DNA from: CAZMNY01 sp964567745
GTDB taxonomy: Bacteria > Planctomycetota > Planctomycetia > Pirellulales > Pirellulaceae
Assembly (NCBI GenBank): GCA_964567745.1
Contig: CAZMNY010000038.1
Location: 1-64,000 of the forward strand
DNA: 64,000 nt
Reading direction: 5' to 3'
The notes under the pieces were generated by a model that saw only the letters and a program-made list of their open reading frames with translations, did not search any database and was not told the DNA's origin. The translations under genes were made by a program, and so were the position numbers. How positions within the stretch are numbered: position 1 is the first letter of the stretch; each line of letters begins with the position of its first letter. Positions 36,848 through 45,227 of the stretch are shown in pieces.

Positions 36848-38071
36848 CTACAGCGTAGCGCGACGGCCGGTGGGGCAGACGAGCACATTCGCCATCAACA
36901 ATCCGGCGGCGATGGAAGCGGCGATTAACGACATCGAGAAGACCGCGTCGATGGCTGTATTCACATCGTGGTCGAGCAGCGCTTGGAGTCCAAAGAAACC
37001 GAAACTGCCGGGCACGAGAAGCAACAATCCCGGCGCAAGCATGACCGCTGCGGGTCTTTGTCTCCATCGCGCGAATGCGTTGCTCGCGCAGCCCAGCGTA
37101 AACGCGCCGATCCATGGCGCCGCCTCGGCCGTGAACAGCAAGCCGCCCAGACGAGTGCCATAGAACGCCAGCACGCCCGCGCCGAGAATCCAAGCCAAGT
37201 CTTGCGGCCCGGCTCGAAACAGGATGCCAATGGCCAACGAAGTAATCACGAGCGAAACCAGTATCCACCACATCGAAAACGGCGCAACCAGTTCTGGCTT
37301 TGGAAGACTTAGCAGCGTTTGAATAACGGTCCGCCCGATGACAATCCCAAAGGCAAGTGTCAGGAAAGTTGCGAAAGCGCCCGCGAGTCGAGCTGAGCCG
37401 GAAGCTAGATTTTGGGTAGCGAGTTCATTGATGCCGACCGTTACGGTCAGGCCTGGGATCAACACGATCAAGCTGGCGAGCGTCGTAATTTCAATCGACA
37501 ACTGAGGCAAGACCCAAGCCATCAAACTCGCCAACACGGTCGCGCTAAAACCGGAGAGCATTTCGTTCAGATAACGGATCTCTCGACGAGCGGAACAGAC
37601 GACTCCGACGAGCCCGATCCAGATGCCGATTCCAGCGGCGACTGCCGACTCGACAACCCCTCCGCCAAACAGCACTGCGGCCGTTCCAGCGATGACGCTC
37701 AACGCCCCGACATTCCACACGACGCCGTAGCTGGTCTCCGCTCGTTCGATCTTCCCCAATTCACTCCATATCTCCTGCTCCGGCAGCCGCTTGGATTCGA
37801 TCGCCAGTTGCAGTTCATGCACGCGAGAGAGCCGAGCCAAATCGATGCTTGGCGGTGAGACACGCACCATGTGAGTTTCGCGCGGCGTTTCAAAGGAGAT
37901 GAACAGCGATGTGGGAGTCGAGAAGAAACTCGCCGGCGTCCCGAGGACCTGAGACACCTTACTCATCCGCTCCTCCAACTCATGGGCCGGCATCGAACAC
38001 TCGTGAAGCGCCCGAGCCAACTCGGTGACAAGCTCAGTCGTCGACTCGCGTCGATCTTGCTTCTTATCCAC
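36848..38071 (-). CDS. ThrE-family threonine/serine exporter-like membrane protein
   Basis: A 407-aa protein. The N-terminal cytosolic domain (about residues 1-125: AHELEERMSKVSQVLG, TSLFISFETP, LARLSRVHELQLAIES) is typical of the ThrE N-terminal family. It is followed by about ten hydrophobic segments, including LIVLIPGLTVTVGINELAT and a second half with APGLLLLVPGSFGFFGLQAL, the paired PG-containing motifs of ThrE and ThrE_2. Both halves, which are often separate proteins, are fused here. Members export threonine and serine. The start GTG has GAGG six bases upstream. It is convergent with the giant protease gene. Confidence 0.88.
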   Translation of the reverse strand: MDKKQDRRESTTELVTELARALHECSMPAHELEERMSKVSQVLGTPASFFSTPTSLFISFETPRETHMVRVSPPSIDLARLSRVHELQLAIESKRLPEQEIWSELGKIERAETSYGVVWNVGALSVIAGTAAVLFGGGVVESAVAAGIGIWIGLVGVVCSARREIRYLNEMLSGFSATVLASLMAWVLPQLSIEITTLASLIVLIPGLTVTVGINELATQNLASGSARLAGAFATFLTLAFGIVIGRTVIQTLLSLPKPELVAPFSMWWILVSLVITSLAIGILFRAGPQDLAWILGAGVLAFYGTRLGGLLFTAEAAPWIGAFTLGCASNAFARWRQRPAAVMLAPGLLLLVPGSFGFFGLQALLDHDVNTAIDAVFSMSLIAASIAAGLLMANVLVCPTGRRATL

Positions 38072-38267
38072 GCCTACCTCACGGCCTCGAGCCCAAGAAA
38101 TTCGTGCACAGTTGAAGATCACGCCATGCTAGGTCATCGGGCAATTTCCCGTAATCCCCAATGCGGCGACTCGACCAATGGAACCGTCGCTGACGCGTCT
38201 GGTCGGGATGTTTGGCTTGTGATTCGCCGAACGACACTCGTGGCTGAGGCTTCCAGGCTTCCAGCAG

Positions 38268-38580
38268 CCAACCCAGGGCGGCGTTTGCGGCTTCGCCTCA
38301 AGACTTCCCCTGGGCTGTTATGTTGGGCCCCTTCGGGGCAACGCGCACGCGCCTGTCAAGAATCACAAGCCCAAGACGTTGGCAGGTAGCTGATGAACCT
38401 GCTTCACCGACACGGAACGAGCCCCTGGAGTCTTCGTTCCATTTTGCACTTTGCATTCTTCACTTTGCACTTTGCACTTGAACGATCGTTGGGGGCTGGG
38501 GCGGGTGGCGCGAGACCAACCCAGGGCGGCGCTTGCGGCTTCGCCTCAAGACTTCCCCTAAGCTGTTATGTTGGGCCCCA
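38268..38580. repeat. Pair of 63-bp direct repeats
   Basis: The segment beginning CCAACCCAGGGCGGCG at 38268-38331 recurs at 38517-38580 with only a few differences and ends TGTTATGTTGGGCCCC in both. The second copy is followed by a shortened form of copy C (CGCGCCTGTCAAGAATCA), so the unit appears to have partly duplicated. Confidence 0.88.
38329..38511 (+). repeat. Long dispersed repeat, copy C
   Basis: Same order of blocks as copy B: CGGGGCAACGCGC, TCAAGAATCACAAGCC, GGCAGGTAGCTGATGAACCT, GCTTCACCGACACGGAACGA, CTTCGTTCCATTTTGCAC, then CTTTGCA-rich degenerate units and GAACGATCGTTGG. Confidence 0.85.
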
Positions 38581-38631
38581 CGCGCCTGTCAAGAATCAGG
38601 TTGGTCCGCCAAGCGACGCCCGACAAGAACG

Positions 38632-38668
38632 AAAAAAGCCGCTCCTGCGAAACTGCGGGAGCGGCTTT
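38632..38668 (-). terminator. Terminator of the DUF3467 gene
   Basis: On the minus strand AAAGCCGCTCC and GGAGCGGCTTT pair perfectly (11 bp) around a short GC-containing loop and run into six T. It lies about 40 bases after the stop. Confidence 0.9.
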
Positions 38669-38705
38669 GGGTAGTTCGACGATGCGAACGAAGTAGCCAG
38701 TCGAG

Positions 38706-39068
38706 CTAGCTCTTCTTGAGTCGCTTGTTGACGTCGGTTTCCAGAACGCCGAAGACTTGCTCATGTCGTTGGATGGACATGTTGAGAGCGGCAAGCAATC
38801 GCTTGGCGGTGTAGAAGTTGACGATGACGCGCTGAGCGACGGGGATCGGATTCTTTGGAATGCCCATCATCGGCTGGGGATTCAGACCAAAATCGATGAT
38901 CAGCTCTTCCGGCGATCCGGTAACTCGGCAGAAGTTGGCGTAAGTCGCGATCACGCTGGAGTCGTCGACTTGCAGCTGTTGTTGCTGCTGTTGAGCGGGT
39001 GCTTGAGCTTGCTCTGGGGCAGCTTCTTCCGGTGCTTCAACCACTGCCGCATCATTGTCTTTTGCCAT
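38706..39068 (-). CDS. DUF3467-family protein
   Basis: A 120-aa soluble protein. After an Ala/Glu/Gln-rich N-terminus (a run of six Gln) comes the DUF3467 core: ATYANFCRVTGSPEELIIDF, GLNPQP, AQRVIVNFYTAKRLLAALNM, HEQVFGVLE. The family is widespread and its function is unknown. GGAGAACGAGTG lies just before the ATG at 39068; the open frame extends ten codons further but without a better start. It has its own terminator and lies downstream of the M50/HlyD operon in the same direction. Confidence 0.88.
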   Translation of the reverse strand: MAKDNDAAVVEAPEEAAPEQAQAPAQQQQQQLQVDDSSVIATYANFCRVTGSPEELIIDFGLNPQPMMGIPKNPIPVAQRVIVNFYTAKRLLAALNMSIQRHEQVFGVLETDVNKRLKKS

Positions 39069-39249
39069 CACTCGTTCTCCTTTGCTGAAAATCAGCATCG
39101 TGGTGCGGGCTGAAACTCAACCCAGTCGTGAAATAAGTAAACTATAGGTTACGCCTTCTGATGAGGGCGATTTTCGCCAGGATCTCACGAGAAAGATCAT
39201 CTCGGCGCCGAACGGCTAACTTCGGCGACTCAGTTTCCTCGCCGCGACC

Positions 39250-41484
39250 TTACAGTTCGAAGTGGAAGGTGCGGGCAATGTATCGGTAAAGCCGGGTGCC
39301 CAGAGGCTGCCAGCCGGTGTAAATCTTCGCTCTGCCTCTCATGCCGATTTGTACTCTCTGCCTCTCGTCTTTCAGCACAGCGGCTCGAGCTGGATAGGAC
39401 GTGTGCAACGGTTTGAGCACTCCGCTTTTGTCTGTGTAAGTATCGAGTTGCCCGCCCGCTTGACTGGAGAGGTTTTGCGGGGCTTGATCGAGCGGCTCGT
39501 CTCCGATGTCCTCAATCTCTGTCGAGATCGACTTGCTTGCGTAGGAGTCCAAGAGGATCTCTACTTTCTGGCCGTTGTTGACAAAGTCGACGTCGGCCTG
39601 ATCAATCACCAAGATTGCCTCAAGCTGGTCGGGGTCGCCGACAAGACACACGACATCGGTCGGCGTCAGGGCGGCATTGAGGTTCTTTTCGTCCAACGGC
39701 GTACCCGACCATGAGGCGAGTTGGCCGCGAGTCGGCGGCGAGGGTCGGTGCATGGCGGGCAGAACGATCCCGGCGATCGGCGCCGTCACATTCAGCTTGC
39801 TCACTTGCTTTTGCTTTTCGGCGAGTTGTTCTTTGGTGGTCGTCAGCATTTTTTCATACTGCTCGATTTGGCGGCCAATCTCACCTCGTTCATGTTCTTG
39901 CCGTTTGAAGTTTTCAATCTGAATCGTGAGTTGCTTGACTTGGCCGTCAAGTTCGACCACTTGAGTCTCCAGGTCGATGTTCTCCAGTTGCATCAGGCGT
40001 TGTCCCGGCTTCACCTCATCGCCAGTCTTAACTTCGATCGTCGTCACCATGCCTGGCACAGAAGCGTAAACAGCTTCCGAGTCACGGGCTTGAACGAAGA
40101 ACGATGCATCGACGTGATAAGGGAGCGGAACAATAACGACGAACAGGATTGCGGCCGCTACGACACCGATCGTTGCCGCCAAACGTGGCTTCTTCACCTT
40201 GTGCATCCTCCCAGGAACATAGAAAAACTTGACTAGCTTCCAGATGGGCTGGACAACCAAGCCGAAGAGCCCGATGGCGGCGATCGTTTGGCCGATCACC
40301 TTAAGTCCATACGGTTCGAGCACCTTGTTCATGAACATCAAAATTGAAAGAACAACAACCCAGCGGTACATGACCGCCGCAATCGTGTACAAACCGAAGA
40401 GAAAACGGTTGCTGTCGGGCAGAAACGGGTTCTCAGGTTGCTCGATTCCCAAGCAAATATCGATCATGAACCGCTTCAGCACTTCCGTCGCTTTCTGCCG
40501 CAGGTTGGGAATCTCGATGATATCCATCAAGATGTAATAACCGTCAAAACGCAGCAGCGGGTTTCCGTTAAACATCACCGTGCTGACTGAGCAGACGAAC
40601 ATCACGCTCAGACAAATATGGTTAAGCAGCCCAGGTTCACTGAACCACCAAATGAACGTGGCGAACGTGGCCAGAATGACTTCGACGTACATCCCCGCCG
40701 CCCCAATCACGACTCGATGCCATTTGTTCGGCAGCATCCACGAGTCGGACACGTTGCAATACAGGCAGGGCGTAAAGACTAGGAACATAAAGCCCATCTC
40801 ATGGCACTCACCGCCAAAATTCTTGCAGCCAAGTCCGTGACCGAACTCGTGCAGAACTTTGACTCCGCCGAGCACGATAGCCAAATAGAGCCAATTCTTC
40901 GCGCCGAAGAACTCGTGGAACGACGGCAAGCGGGCTCGAAAGATGTCCCACTGCACGGCGATTAAGGTCAGGGCGCAAAGGCCCAAAAACATGAAGAGCA
41001 GGCCGGCCGTTTTAGTGAACAGAAACCGCGTATAGGGCATCAGAAAATCGAGAATGCGCTCCGGGTCGATTCCGCGGAATCGGACGGCGAACACATTCGA
41101 AACCTTCGCCATCAACTCTTTTCGCTTCCGTTCGTCTCGGCGTTTCTTCAGGAACTGACCCTGACCAGACGACTCGGCGATCACCAAGCCGCTCTTGTGG
41201 AGCATGCCGATGAATTGTTGAAGGTCGGCGAAGGTGATCTTTTGCGGAGTGAATTCGCGTTCGAACTTTTCCTTGATATCCTCGAGGCTCGTATTGCCGT
41301 CGAGCATTTCGAGGATCGCGTATTCTTCTTCGTGAAAGCGAAAGTAGTTTAGCCCCACGGGCTCTTTCACAACCCAAAACGTGCGTCCGTGGTAGCGTTG
41401 CCGCTTGGACTGCAAGTCGGGCCGAGTTCGCATCGTCAGCGGACGCGAGGCAGAGCTTACAAGGCTGTCGGCGAGTGTGGCCAT
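39250..41484 (-). CDS. M50-type membrane metalloprotease fused to a HlyD-like periplasmic arm
   Basis: A 744-aa protein. Residues 25-105 form a PqqD-like winged domain (VGLNYFRFHEEEYAILEMLD, FADLQQFIGMLHKSGLV). A multi-pass membrane part at about 155-460 carries the site-2-protease motif H212-EFGH and a later NPLLRFDGYYILMD, the usual second motif with the Asp ligand. From about 470 to 720 there is a HlyD/biotinyl-lipoyl arm: VYASVPGMVTTIEVKTGDEV, a coiled coil, then VTAPIAGIVLPA. This architecture occurs in peptide-export or antimicrobial-resistance systems. It is last in a same-strand run with two HlyD-type genes. Cleavage activity and substrate are unknown. Confidence 0.88.
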   Translation of the reverse strand: MATLADSLVSSASRPLTMRTRPDLQSKRQRYHGRTFWVVKEPVGLNYFRFHEEEYAILEMLDGNTSLEDIKEKFEREFTPQKITFADLQQFIGMLHKSGLVIAESSGQGQFLKKRRDERKRKELMAKVSNVFAVRFRGIDPERILDFLMPYTRFLFTKTAGLLFMFLGLCALTLIAVQWDIFRARLPSFHEFFGAKNWLYLAIVLGGVKVLHEFGHGLGCKNFGGECHEMGFMFLVFTPCLYCNVSDSWMLPNKWHRVVIGAAGMYVEVILATFATFIWWFSEPGLLNHICLSVMFVCSVSTVMFNGNPLLRFDGYYILMDIIEIPNLRQKATEVLKRFMIDICLGIEQPENPFLPDSNRFLFGLYTIAAVMYRWVVVLSILMFMNKVLEPYGLKVIGQTIAAIGLFGLVVQPIWKLVKFFYVPGRMHKVKKPRLAATIGVVAAAILFVVIVPLPYHVDASFFVQARDSEAVYASVPGMVTTIEVKTGDEVKPGQRLMQLENIDLETQVVELDGQVKQLTIQIENFKRQEHERGEIGRQIEQYEKMLTTTKEQLAEKQKQVSKLNVTAPIAGIVLPAMHRPSPPTRGQLASWSGTPLDEKNLNAALTPTDVVCLVGDPDQLEAILVIDQADVDFVNNGQKVEILLDSYASKSISTEIEDIGDEPLDQAPQNLSSQAGGQLDTYTDKSGVLKPLHTSYPARAAVLKDERQRVQIGMRGRAKIYTGWQPLGTRLYRYIARTFHFEL

Positions 41485-41537
41485 GGGGTTCGCTTTGAGA
41501 GTGTGAAGTTGCTAGGGCAAACCGAGACTGAGTTGAT

Positions 41538-42473
41538 CTACTCCTTGGGCGAATCGCCCAACTCGATATCAAGCGTGGCTTCCAAGCCCGGGCGAATGGC
41601 CCAGTAGTTGCCCGTTTTCACGTTCTCGATTTCCACTCCAATGCGATACTTGCCGTTCGCTTCGACGAGCGGGCTGACAAAATTCACGATCCCCTTGAAT
41701 TCCTTGACCCCTTCAACGCCGCAATCGACAGTGACCGTCGCCGGTCGGGCCAAAACTTGTCCAGGCGACGCTCCTTCGATTTCCTGCTCAAGGTCGCCAA
41801 TGTAAACCATACCTTCGACTCGAAGACGATCCATTCGAACGATTCGCAACACAGGCTCACCCGGCTGCAGCCAATTGCCGGGGCGGCGAATGACTTGAGC
41901 AACAACGCCGTCGACGGGCGAGCGAACATCGTGACGATTGACTCGGTTCGTCGCGGCATCCAGTTCCGCGTTGCGAAGATTGTGAGTGTCCTTGGCGACT
42001 GAGTGCTGAATGATCGCCGCTTGGTGCTGCAACTCGGCTCGCTCCATCGTCAACGTCTCGCGGCGAAGCTGAGTTGTGGGAACGGTGCCGGGAGCGGCGA
42101 CATTGATCGAGTTGGATTCAGCGAGTTCCGCTTTGGAAACCTCGGCGGCCTTAAACGCCGCATCGACCTCAACCGTACTCTCCGCTTGTCGCTGAGCGAT
42201 CGTGACTTCGATGCCGGCGATCGACTGGGCGGTCAACGCATCCGCTTTGTCGAGCTTGCCGAGTAGGGTGCCGGCTTGCACCTCATCGCCCTCGGTTACC
42301 ATCAGCTCGTTAAGAAGGCCAGCTTCGCGAGCGGGAACATTGATGTCATCGATCAACGTCACGATGCCGCGATCAATGCGAAGTCCTTGACCGCTTGGCG
42401 GCGTCGTTGGGGCGTCGTCTTGTAGCGGTCCGGCGAGCGCTGTTGCGACAAGAGTGAGAACAAAAGCGTTCAT
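41538..42473 (-). CDS. HlyD/RND-type periplasmic adaptor (membrane fusion protein)
   Basis: A 311-aa exported protein. It has a signal peptide (NAFVLTLVATALAGP), lipoyl half-motifs (INVPAREAGLLNELMVTEGD, AGTLLGKLDKAD and DVRSPVDGVVAQVIRRPGNW), a coiled-coil hairpin between them, and a beta-barrel domain (GEPVLRIVRMDRLRVEGMVY). It should form the periplasmic bridge of an export complex. AGGAG seven bases before the ATG fixes the start; the frame stays open far upstream but that part is the shadow of the neighbouring gene. It lies 53 bases before the M50/HlyD gene and 73 after the GAF/HlyD gene, so the three are probably one operon. Confidence 0.9.
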   Translation of the reverse strand: MNAFVLTLVATALAGPLQDDAPTTPPSGQGLRIDRGIVTLIDDINVPAREAGLLNELMVTEGDEVQAGTLLGKLDKADALTAQSIAGIEVTIAQRQAESTVEVDAAFKAAEVSKAELAESNSINVAAPGTVPTTQLRRETLTMERAELQHQAAIIQHSVAKDTHNLRNAELDAATNRVNRHDVRSPVDGVVAQVIRRPGNWLQPGEPVLRIVRMDRLRVEGMVYIGDLEQEIEGASPGQVLARPATVTVDCGVEGVKEFKGIVNFVSPLVEANGKYRIGVEIENVKTGNYWAIRPGLEATLDIELGDSPKE

Positions 42474-42546
42474 CGATGACTCCTGAGAAGATCTCGGTTG
42501 AGTTTGACTTAATTGAGCGACTGTGGGCAAAACACGCATAGAGGAG

Positions 42547-44595
42547 TTAGAACAATAGGTTGGTCTGAACCCATTCGAAGACTTCGTGGAACCAGGTGTA
42601 CCCGAGCGGAGCTCGACCGCACTTGACGCCGCCAGTGACCGTGGCGCCGGGGCGTAGTTCGTGAATATCGGCCTTATCGATCTCCACTGCGATGCGGACC
42701 GAACTGCCTTCTTGCTCGTGCATCTGAGTCGCACCGTGAACCGACTTGACCGTGCCCTTGAGCTCGATGCCCGGGTTAGTGGCGAGGATGTATTTGACGT
42801 CCAGGTCTTCCTTGATGGCGGCTTGAGCATCGCTGATGTGGCTCATTCGCCCTTCCTTCATGTAAAGCTCAAGCTCCCAATCCTGCTCGAGGTCGGCGAC
42901 GGTCATCAGCACTTGGCCACGCTCGATCGAGCGGCTCTTGAGCGACTTCTCGACATCCCAGTTGATGATCACTTGTCCGTCGATCGGAGCTCGAATGATG
43001 AGGTTTTCTCGCTTCTTGAGAACGAGCGCGAGTTGCGATTGGAGGCTGTCACGAGTCACTTTGAGTTCGCGAATTTGGCCGGCCAACTGCGTCTTCTCGA
43101 GTCGGCTGAGACTGCGGTCGCTGAGTTGTGCGCTTTGAGCTGTCGAGAGTTGTTCGATCGTTGACGCCAGAAGGCCTCGAACATCCTCCAGCTCGATTTT
43201 CAAGTCTTCGTTTTCGAGGCGAACAAGTTCGTCTCCGAATTTGACCATGACTTTGTCTTGGACAGACACCTCTTCAACCCGACCCGCCATCGAAGCGAAA
43301 ACATCGCGACGAACGGTCGGCTGCAAAGTTCCTTTGGCTTTCAAGTCAAAGTCGGCTGGCACGATGAACAGGCACAACAACACAATCAATACGGCGGCCG
43401 TAATGGACAGCGTCTTCGGCAGGTTGTGAGCCTTCACGACGAAAGATAGTTTGCTGATGGCTCGCAACATGGGCATCAGGATGATGCCGTTGTGGTCGAG
43501 CGAATTCGTTAGCGATCGAGCCGCGTGCTCAAACACCAGGTCGATCCGAGGCGTCATGACTTCGGTTGGAATATCCGTTTCCAACTGTTCGATAAGCAAG
43601 GCGCCGATAATCTCGTTCGCTTCATTTGTTTCGTGAGTTTGGTCGCCGCCGCGTTCGTTGGTGCGTTCTTCAGCCGTCTTGGGGCGGCGAATCGGCAACA
43701 GCGTCAACGTCTTGGCGTACGACTCGTCGACGTACTCGTCCAACGCTTCGCTGATTTGCGGAGGCAAATCGTCAGTGCTTCCGTAAAACCAAAGCGGCTC
43801 GCCCATCGCGGTGACTCGCGTCGCCAACTTGTTCATGGACGTGACGATATTCGAACGGTGCTCGATCGAGTCCTGCCCGCTAATCGCCTCCACCTTGCAG
43901 CGGTTGCCTCGCTTGATGGCAACGCTAACTCGGTCGCAGCCGATCAGACGACGGCCTTCGTTGACAATCGTGTAACATGTTTCACGCGTGTCGAGACTTT
44001 CGTGAACCAGTCGAGCGAAGTGGTCGGCATTGGCCCACAACGAATGCCGGTCGCTGAAGACTTTGAGCTTCTGAGACTTCAGCCATTCGCCGGCCAGCTC
44101 GCACATTTGAACGAGGAATCGCAAGTAACCTCGCTGAGTCGCGGGCTGCGAATCGGGCCGCTGAAAGACCTCGATGACGCCCTCAACTTTGCCGTCGGCG
44201 ATAAGCGGCACCAAGACGAGCAAGTAGCGAGTTGGATTGCCGCCCGCGGCTTCGTCCGATACGCCCGATGATGGCGGAATCAATTGAGGCTCACCGGTTT
44301 GCAAGACGCGGTCGAGCAACCGACGATGCTGGTCGGCGTCCTCGGATGCCGAGTCGAGCAGGGTTTCGCTCAAGTTGATTTGATATCGCAGCTCCGTGCG
44401 ACGCGAGTCGTTCAATAGCCAAACAGCGCCGCCGACCGCCGCCAAGGCCGAAACGATTCGCTGCATCAACGCGGCGTAGTACTCGTCCGCGTTTAAGTCG
44501 CTCTTGGACAGCTGGGCGATCTCGCTGACCAAACCGCGAATCTGCTGTTTTGTTTGTTCGATCGTTTCTGAATTCATCGGGCGATCTGTTGACAT
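42547..44595 (-). CDS. GAF-domain protein fused to a HlyD-like membrane fusion arm
   Basis: A 682-aa protein. Residues 20-160 and 190-345 look like two GAF-type domains (VSALAAVGGAVWLLNDSRRT; HESLDTRETCYTIVNEGRRL, IGCDRVSVAIKRG). One transmembrane segment lies near 400-420 (TAAVLIVLLCLFIVPADFDL). A HlyD-type arm follows: GRVEEVSVQDKVMVKFGDEL, a coiled coil, IIRAPIDGQVIINWDVEKSL. Thus a cytosolic sensor is joined directly to a periplasmic adaptor. It is first in the three-gene operon with HlyD and M50/HlyD. The start ATG at 44595 has AGG eight bases upstream; an alternative ATG is at 44577. Confidence 0.87.
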   Translation of the reverse strand: MSTDRPMNSETIEQTKQQIRGLVSEIAQLSKSDLNADEYYAALMQRIVSALAAVGGAVWLLNDSRRTELRYQINLSETLLDSASEDADQHRRLLDRVLQTGEPQLIPPSSGVSDEAAGGNPTRYLLVLVPLIADGKVEGVIEVFQRPDSQPATQRGYLRFLVQMCELAGEWLKSQKLKVFSDRHSLWANADHFARLVHESLDTRETCYTIVNEGRRLIGCDRVSVAIKRGNRCKVEAISGQDSIEHRSNIVTSMNKLATRVTAMGEPLWFYGSTDDLPPQISEALDEYVDESYAKTLTLLPIRRPKTAEERTNERGGDQTHETNEANEIIGALLIEQLETDIPTEVMTPRIDLVFEHAARSLTNSLDHNGIILMPMLRAISKLSFVVKAHNLPKTLSITAAVLIVLLCLFIVPADFDLKAKGTLQPTVRRDVFASMAGRVEEVSVQDKVMVKFGDELVRLENEDLKIELEDVRGLLASTIEQLSTAQSAQLSDRSLSRLEKTQLAGQIRELKVTRDSLQSQLALVLKKRENLIIRAPIDGQVIINWDVEKSLKSRSIERGQVLMTVADLEQDWELELYMKEGRMSHISDAQAAIKEDLDVKYILATNPGIELKGTVKSVHGATQMHEQEGSSVRIAVEIDKADIHELRPGATVTGGVKCGRAPLGYTWFHEVFEWVQTNLLF

Positions 44596-45227
44596 TCGGA
44601 AACCTGACGCTGTTAGGGATTGAGGGCCTTCGATTGGGATCCTCGCTTTCGACAATTGAGGTTCAATCTATTTGGGCCCTGGAAAAGCGGCAACGTTTGA
44701 AAACCCGTTACGGCACGGCTTTGCAGATACAACTTCCTGCTCTGCCGACGTGCCGAGTTGTCCGCGAATTGATCCATCAACTTGCCTGGCACTGCTTGTT
44801 ACTGCGTGGTGGACGGGCCTTTCGTCCTTGCTCTTTACGCACCCAGCGTGCCAGTTTCGACCCGAGCATTGGCCAGTTTTTGAGAGAATCAGCACGACCC
44901 GAACAACCGCGCCCAATGCCATGCCCTGATCGCCCCAAACCTCCCAAACCCACAATGATAGGCGAGCTCGACTGCGCCAATTCCGATTGACTCGCGTAAG
45001 TCCCAACGACAACGTGTGGGCAAAAAACAACGATGTCGCGTTTGAACAACGTCAAGTAGGCCCGTGGCTGGGGCATCTTGGCATCTTGCCGCAGTGGCCG
45101 TTTCGGAATGGCTAACTAGCCGCCAACACCAGGCGTCACGCGGACCAGTCCACGTCGCGACACGTCCTAACGAGTATTGACTTACGTCAAACCATCACTG
45201 CGGCAGGATGCCCCAGGGAGCCACGGG
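44596..45227. other. Intergenic with large inverted repeat
   Basis: No gene is supported. The right 167 bases form an imperfect inverted-repeat element abutting the stop codon of the SecA-like gene; the rest is unremarkable and probably contains the promoter of the GAF/HlyD operon. Confidence 0.6.
45061..45227. repeat. Inverted-repeat element at the SecA-like 3' end
   Basis: Left arm 45061-45094 (CCCGTGGCTGGGGCATC through TTGCCGCAG) and right arm 45198-45227 (CTGCGGCAGGATGCCCC through AGCCACGGG) are imperfect complements enclosing about 100 bp. The right arm ends exactly one base before the SecA-like stop codon. Related units are found near 29937, 30010, 38240, 56812 and 56924. Confidence 0.8.

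Larger units (their letters stand above)
38072..38705. other. Intergenic with dispersed repeats
   Basis: No gene is supported. It holds copy C of the long repeat, a 63-bp direct repeat pair, a short GTGGCTGAGGCTTCCAGG unit near 38240, and the terminator of the DUF3467 gene. Confidence 0.7.

Noticed and set aside
36651..37163. Plus-strand frame with a hydrophobic N-terminus after the giant protease gene
   Set aside because: The first 30 residues resemble a signal peptide, but most of the frame is antisense to the ThrE-like gene and reads as low-complexity shadow.
43525..44271. Plus-strand open frame of 248 codons opposite the GAF/HlyD gene
   Set aside because: Antisense shadow without domain or start context.
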